Assembly (NCBI GenBank): GCA_007121975.1
Contig: SKJO01000400.1
Coordinates: 1 to 9,802, forward strand
Direction of reading: 5' to 3'
Length of the DNA: 9,802 bases
From: Nitriliruptoraceae bacterium
Lineage (GTDB): Bacteria; Actinomycetota; Nitriliruptoria; Nitriliruptorales; Nitriliruptoraceae
The position numbers and the translations under genes were made by a program. Shown piece after piece: positions 6,199 to 9,802 of this stretch (within the stretch, counting starts at the first letter, position 1; every line of letters starts with the position of its first letter). A model generated the notes under the pieces. The model searched no databases. It was not told the origin of the DNA and worked only from the letters and a program-made list of their open reading frames with translations.

Positions 6199-6204
6199 AG
6201 GAGG
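6199..6204 (+). promoter_or_regulatory. Strong ribosome binding site of the SEC-C gene
   Basis: AGGAGG stands 6 bases before the ATG at 6211. It is the clearest Shine-Dalgarno sequence in the window and fixes the start of this gene. Confidence 0.9.
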
Positions 6205-6210
6205 TTCGGC

Positions 6211-8880
6211 ATGGACGAGGTTGCCCTGCGCGCAGAGGCCCAGCAGGTGCTACGCCGGCTCGGACCCACTCCCGTCCCGCAGATCGCCAACGAACTCGAC
6301 ACCACGCTCAGCTCCCGGGAGTTGTGGGAGTTGCTGCTCGAGGACGACCACGACGACTTCGTGGCCTTCCCGCTCGGCGACGGACGGCTGTGCGACCTCG
6401 ACGCCCTGCTCGACGACCTGACGCTCACCCACCACCTCAGCGAGGAGGAACGTGCGACCGGACGCGTCCTCGAGTCGCCGGACTTCTCCCCGCTGCTGCT
6501 GGTGACCGCCCTCGAGGACCCGCCGACGCTCCTGCTCGCCGACGGAGGCGAGCTGCGGCTCGAGTCGCCGTACCTGACCGGCCCGCAGGGCTGGCTCCCC
6601 GAGCAGCCGGTGCTCCTGCTCCGGCTCGTCGACGGCCGCGTCGAGGTCTCGGGCCTGGATCAGGCCCCCGAACACGACCACACGACCGTCGCGCGGCTGG
6701 TCGAGACCTTCGAGCGGCACCGTGAGCGGCCCTACCCCCTCGACCCTCCGGAGCTGCTGGTCGAGACCCGTGCCATCTATCCACGGCTGCTGGCCGAACC
6801 GCAGGCGCCGCTGGGCGAACTACTCGCCGAGGCCGGACTCGAGGTCGTCGACCACGCCGTGCGCTTCGCCGACGACCACCCCGAAGACCGCGATGACCTC
6901 GACCTCGACGACCTCGACCTCGATGACCTCGACCTCGACGGCTTCGACGAACTGGACGAGTTCGCCGAGCACCTGGTCGAGGACCACGGGCTGGACGAGG
7001 AGGACCTCGACGACGCCCTGACGCTGAACCTGACCCTCGACCTGATGGAGGGGCGCCTGGCTGTGGCCATGGAGGGCTGGCTCGCCGAGATGGACGAGGG
7101 AGGGATGCCCGACCTCTCCCAACTGCCCGCGGCGCTCGGCCTCGACAAGCCCCTCGAGGACCGGGGCGACGAGGACCTGACCGAGGAACAGGTCGAGGAG
7201 CAGGCCTGGACCCGGACGCTGGCCAACGGGATCTTCGCGCTGCTGGCCATGCTGCGCGACCAGGACCTCGCCTTCATCGTCGACGAGGACCTCATCAGCC
7301 GCTCGCCACTGCGGGCCCTGATCGTCGACGTGCTGCTCGACCTGCTCTCCCCGCAGCTGCGTACCTCGGAGGAGCGCGCCAACGCCGCCTGGCTGCGGGC
7401 CCGGATCGTGGAGACCACCGGCGGCGACCACGCGGATGCGGACGCCCTCATGCGCCAGGCCGTAGAGCACGACCCCCGCCACATCGAGGCCACGCTGGCG
7501 GCCGCGGAGTACCTCGACGTTCGGGGCCAGGCCGGCGCGGCGCTGGCCCACCTCAACCGCATCGAGGGGCCGGACCTCGACGCCTGGCGCGAACTGCTGG
7601 TCCACTACGCCCAGCGCGGCCCGGCCTCCGCCGGACGCAACGAGCCGTGTCCGTGCGGGTCCGGCCGCAAGTACAAGGCGTGCTGCCAGCGCAGCAACGG
7701 CTGGCCGCTGGCCGAGCGGATCGACTGGATGTGGCAGAAGGTCAGCCGCTTCCTGGGCTCACCAGCCATCACGTCGATCATGTACGACGTGGCCGAGAAC
7801 CTCATCCACGTCATCGACCCGACCGAGGCGCTCAGCGAGCACCAGTTCGTGGTCAACAACCTCGTGCTGTTCGAAAGCGGCGGGCTCGAGCGCATGTGCG
7901 AGCTGCGCGGCGCGCTGCTCCCCGCCGACGAACTCGACCTGCTGCGCGCCTGGTCGCAGGTGCGGGCCACCCTCTGCGAGGTCGTCGAGGTGGTGCCCGG
8001 CGCCGGGCTGACCGTGCTCGACCTCGCCTCGGGCGAGCGCACGCGGCTGCACGACATCAGCTTGAGCCGTCAGCTCGAGGTCGGACGGGCGATCCTGCTG
8101 TGGATCGTGCCGACCCCGACCGGCCCGGCACCCTCCGGCGGGGGCGTGAACGTCCCCGACCACCGGCGCGTCGAGGTGCTCGATCTGCTCGCCGAGCATC
8201 CCGACGGGCCGACCCTGGCCAGCTGGTACGCGTCGCTGTCGGCGCCACCGCAGGTGCGCACCACCGAGGGCGACCCGCTGCTGTTCACCACCATGACCTA
8301 CCGGGTGGCCGACCCACCGGCCGCCTGGCGGACGCTCTCGGAGCACCTCGAGGAGGACGGTGAGGACCGGCTGGTGGCGATCGCCGACCCCGACGGGGAC
8401 CGGTGGCTGCGCGGCTCGATCTCCCGCGAGGGCGACGTGCTCACGGTGGAGACCAACTCCGCGCCCCGTGCCGCCTGGTTCGCCGACCTGCTCGCCGAGG
8501 TGGTGCCCGACGCGGAGCTCATCGACGAGCAGCGGCGGCCGTTCGTGCCGGAGCTGGGCGACCTGCTCGAGGACGACGACGCGCTGGACGACGGCGACGG
8601 GCCGCCGGCGGGCGCGCTGGACCTCGACGACCTCGACCCCGAGGAGCGCGCCGCGCTCGAGGAGCACCTCGACGGCATCATGGCGCGCCACGAGGAGGCC
8701 TGGGTCGACACCGAACTGCCGGCACTCGGTGGCGCCACTCCCCGGCAGGCCGCCGAGGACCCCACGCGGCGCGGCACGCTGCTGCGGTTGCTCGACGAGA
8801 TGGAGGAGCGCGCTCGATCCTGGGAGGGGCCCGGTCGCGGAATGGACGTGGCCGGACTGCGCCGCCGGCTCAGCCTGTGA
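6211..8880 (+). CDS. Large acidic SEC-C zinc-motif protein
   Basis: The protein has 889 residues and is very rich in Asp, Glu and Leu. Residues 1-90 resemble a winged-helix segment (RRLGPTPVPQIANELD). A DDLDL triplicate sits at 228-242, followed by acidic helices. Residues about 408-468 look like TPR helices. The SEC-C motif EPCPCGSGRKYKACC follows at 478-492, with ligands Cys480, Cys482, Cys491 and Cys492; this is the small zinc-binding motif known from the SecA C-terminus, where it contacts SecB and ribosomes. After about 250 residues of unrecognised sequence there is a second acidic run and a C-terminal block, WVDTELPALGGATPRQAAED (831-850), resembling the end block seen in some other SEC-C proteins and, in part, MbcA/Xre-type antitoxins. 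The motif is internal rather than terminal. There is no signal peptide or membrane span. Function is unknown; protein or ribosome binding is the best guess. Its end overlaps pgeF convergently by 11 bp. Confidence 0.9.
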   Translation: MDEVALRAEAQQVLRRLGPTPVPQIANELDTTLSSRELWELLLEDDHDDFVAFPLGDGRLCDLDALLDDLTLTHHLSEEERATGRVLESPDFSPLLLVTALEDPPTLLLADGGELRLESPYLTGPQGWLPEQPVLLLRLVDGRVEVSGLDQAPEHDHTTVARLVETFERHRERPYPLDPPELLVETRAIYPRLLAEPQAPLGELLAEAGLEVVDHAVRFADDHPEDRDDLDLDDLDLDDLDLDGFDELDEFAEHLVEDHGLDEEDLDDALTLNLTLDLMEGRLAVAMEGWLAEMDEGGMPDLSQLPAALGLDKPLEDRGDEDLTEEQVEEQAWTRTLANGIFALLAMLRDQDLAFIVDEDLISRSPLRALIVDVLLDLLSPQLRTSEERANAAWLRARIVETTGGDHADADALMRQAVEHDPRHIEATLAAAEYLDVRGQAGAALAHLNRIEGPDLDAWRELLVHYAQRGPASAGRNEPCPCGSGRKYKACCQRSNGWPLAERIDWMWQKVSRFLGSPAITSIMYDVAENLIHVIDPTEALSEHQFVVNNLVLFESGGLERMCELRGALLPADELDLLRAWSQVRATLCEVVEVVPGAGLTVLDLASGERTRLHDISLSRQLEVGRAILLWIVPTPTGPAPSGGGVNVPDHRRVEVLDLLAEHPDGPTLASWYASLSAPPQVRTTEGDPLLFTTMTYRVADPPAAWRTLSEHLEEDGEDRLVAIADPDGDRWLRGSISREGDVLTVETNSAPRAAWFADLLAEVVPDAELIDEQRRPFVPELGDLLEDDDALDDGDGPPAGALDLDDLDPEERAALEEHLDGIMARHEEAWVDTELPALGGATPRQAAEDPTRRGTLLRLLDEMEERARSWEGPGRGMDVAGLRRRLSL
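6892..6936 (+). repeat. Three tandem 15-bp repeats encoding DDLDL
   Basis: GA(T/C)GACCTCGACCTC is repeated three times in phase with the codons of the SEC-C protein (residues 228-242). It produces an acidic-leucine heptad-poor stretch that continues into more D/E-rich sequence. The period keeps the frame. Confidence 0.9.
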
Positions 8881-9697
8881 GCCGGGCGATCGCGGCGAAC
8901 CGGCCGCAGGGCCGCTGCGCACGATCGCTGAAGAACGGCGTGCCCTGCCCCGTGGGCCGCTCACCGCTGAGCACCTGCGCGGCCGGCACGCCTGCCGCGG
9001 TGAGCTGCCGGCGGTTGGCCGCCCACAGATCGAACGACCAGCGTCCGCCCGGGCGGGGGGTGACGACCTCGTCGGCCGCCGGGCCGAACGCCTCACGGGC
9101 GGCGGTCGCCACCTCGTCACCGACCTCGTAGCGCGCGGCCGGGACGGCCGGGCCGATCGCGGCGTAGACCTCGGCCGGGTCGCTGCCGAGCGTCATCATC
9201 GCCTCGAGCGCGGCGGTGGTCACCCCGGCGACGGTGCCGCGCCATCCGGCGTGCACGGTGGCGAGCACGCCCTGCTGCGCATCGAGCAGCACGATCGGCA
9301 CGCAGTCGGCGACCATCACCACCAGGCCCAGGTCCGCCTCCCGGGTCACCAACGCATCGGCGCGGGGCACGGCGTCGTCGAGGTGGCGGGTGCCCCGGCC
9401 GCGATCAGCGGCGGAGACGGTGACGACCTCACGACCGTGGCTCTGGGCACAGAACACCAGGGCATCGAGGTCGAGCCCGACCGCAGCGGCGGCACGCTGC
9501 CGGTTGACGACCACGGCGTCGGGTTCGTCCCCGACGTGCAGGCCGAGGTTGAGGCTGGCGTACGCACCGCGTGAGACCCCGCCCTCCCGGGTGGTGACCA
9601 CCGCCTGCACCCCCAGCGCGTCGAGCGCCGGCCAGCGCAGCACCGGCAGCCCGGCGCGCTCCTCGAGCACGCCCCGGGCAGCGGCGGGGGCGGTCAT
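8870..9697 (-). CDS. pgeF: PgeF/YfiH family protein (DUF152, multicopper-oxidase-like laccase domain)
   Basis: The protein has 275 residues, normal for the family. Members are described as peptidoglycan editing factors (clearing wrongly built UDP-MurNAc-L-Ser in E. coli) and as purine nucleoside phosphorylase/adenosine deaminase-type enzymes. Hallmarks are TTREGGVSRGAYASLNLGLH (35-54), the zinc/active-site residues His87 in CAQSHGREV, Cys132 in VADCVPIVLLD and His149 in VHAGWRG, then AAIGPAV and a C-terminal SGERPTGQGTPFFSDRA block. The start at ATG 9697 is preferred because homology begins soon after and it overlaps a short upstream ORF; a GTG at 9739 would add 14 residues but has no ribosome binding site either. 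In many actinobacteria this gene follows ftsZ; nothing of ftsZ is seen in the 100 bases upstream. The 3' end overlaps the SEC-C gene. Confidence 0.94.
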   Translation of the reverse strand: MTAPAAARGVLEERAGLPVLRWPALDALGVQAVVTTREGGVSRGAYASLNLGLHVGDEPDAVVVNRQRAAAAVGLDLDALVFCAQSHGREVVTVSAADRGRGTRHLDDAVPRADALVTREADLGLVVMVADCVPIVLLDAQQGVLATVHAGWRGTVAGVTTAALEAMMTLGSDPAEVYAAIGPAVPAARYEVGDEVATAAREAFGPAADEVVTPRPGGRWSFDLWAANRRQLTAAGVPAAQVLSGERPTGQGTPFFSDRAQRPCGRFAAIARLTG

Positions 9698-9717
9698 GAC
9701 GTGGCCGATGCGTTCAT
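9694..9717 (-). other. Possible leaderless 7-codon ORF overlapping the pgeF start
   Basis: An ATG at 9717 opens a seven-residue frame (MNASATS) whose TGA shares ATGA with the pgeF ATG. A TAGCCT box ends 8 bases before this ATG, so a transcript could begin at or next to the A, as in leaderless actinobacterial mRNAs. Translation of the mini-ORF would deliver ribosomes to pgeF, which otherwise has no Shine-Dalgarno. This is sequence-based inference only. Confidence 0.3.
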
Positions 9718-9725
9718 CGCAGGCG

Positions 9726-9731
9726 AGGCTA
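9726..9731 (-). promoter_or_regulatory. Possible -10 box for pgeF
   Basis: On the minus strand the hexamer reads TAGCCT, a common actinobacterial -10 form. Expected transcription start is at about 9717-9719, 20 bases before the pgeF ATG. No -35 match is evident. The 63 bases from here to the window end show no gene that I can support. Confidence 0.4.
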
Positions 9732-9802
9732 CTGCCCACCGCCGGCCGCTCGCGTGCGACCCGCGAGCACCGCCGACCGCCCCACCAGCACCCGACCCCG
9801 CC

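Noticed and set aside
3789..6428. Long open frame on the minus strand across the unknown gene and GH32
   Set aside because: It is a shadow of two well-supported plus-strand genes in very GC-rich DNA; its translation is low-complexity Gly/Val/Gln/Arg without family motifs.
9735..9802. End of an ftsZ-like or other gene upstream of pgeF
   Set aside because: The stretch is too short and shows no recognisable protein end in any frame.

Overview
The window is very GC-rich, with G or C at almost every third codon position, and is densely packed with genes. The protein families (an actinobacterial-type NrtR next to nadA, and PgeF) suggest a high-GC actinobacterium. Several proteins are strikingly acidic, which would fit a deep-branching or halotolerant actinobacterial lineage, but that placement is inference; no rRNA or other phylogenetic marker is present.

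Minus strand, 3419 to 1: a tightly packed NAD-related cluster. It reads, in order, a degenerate AAA/DUF4143-like protein without a visible P-loop (3419-2148), an aspartate/glutamate racemase of the YgeA type (2148-1414), the Nudix-related NAD regulator NrtR (1417-491), then a 122-bp gap and the start of quinolinate synthase nadA (368 to beyond position 1). The first three genes overlap by 1-4 bases and look translationally coupled. The gap before nadA carries three copies of ATGCTC at exact 13-bp steps plus an inverted copy, overlapping a possible -10 box. This is the best operator candidate for NrtR. The racemase interconverts D- and L-aspartate, and L-aspartate is the entry substrate of de novo NAD synthesis, so the cluster makes metabolic sense.

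3420-3815: a 396-bp divergent intergenic region, AT-richer on its left side, with a 26-bp symmetric dyad and a 10-bp inverted repeat whose right arm recurs in part downstream.

Plus strand, 3816 to 8880: an unrecognised two-domain protein with an in-frame 12-bp tandem repeat linker, a cytoplasmic-looking GH32 beta-fructosidase six bases downstream, then a large acidic SEC-C zinc-motif protein with its own strong ribosome binding site and a possible own promoter.

Minus strand, 9697 to 8870: pgeF (YfiH/DUF152 laccase-domain protein), convergent with the SEC-C gene and overlapping it by 11 bp. Its start overlaps the stop of a possible leaderless seven-codon ORF.

No rRNA, tRNA, CRISPR array, insertion sequence or clear rho-independent terminator was seen. 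The window is mostly housekeeping and accessory metabolism. The points most worth a second look are the racemase-NrtR-nadA association with its iterated operator, the P-loop-less AAA relic, and the unknown gene paired with GH32.
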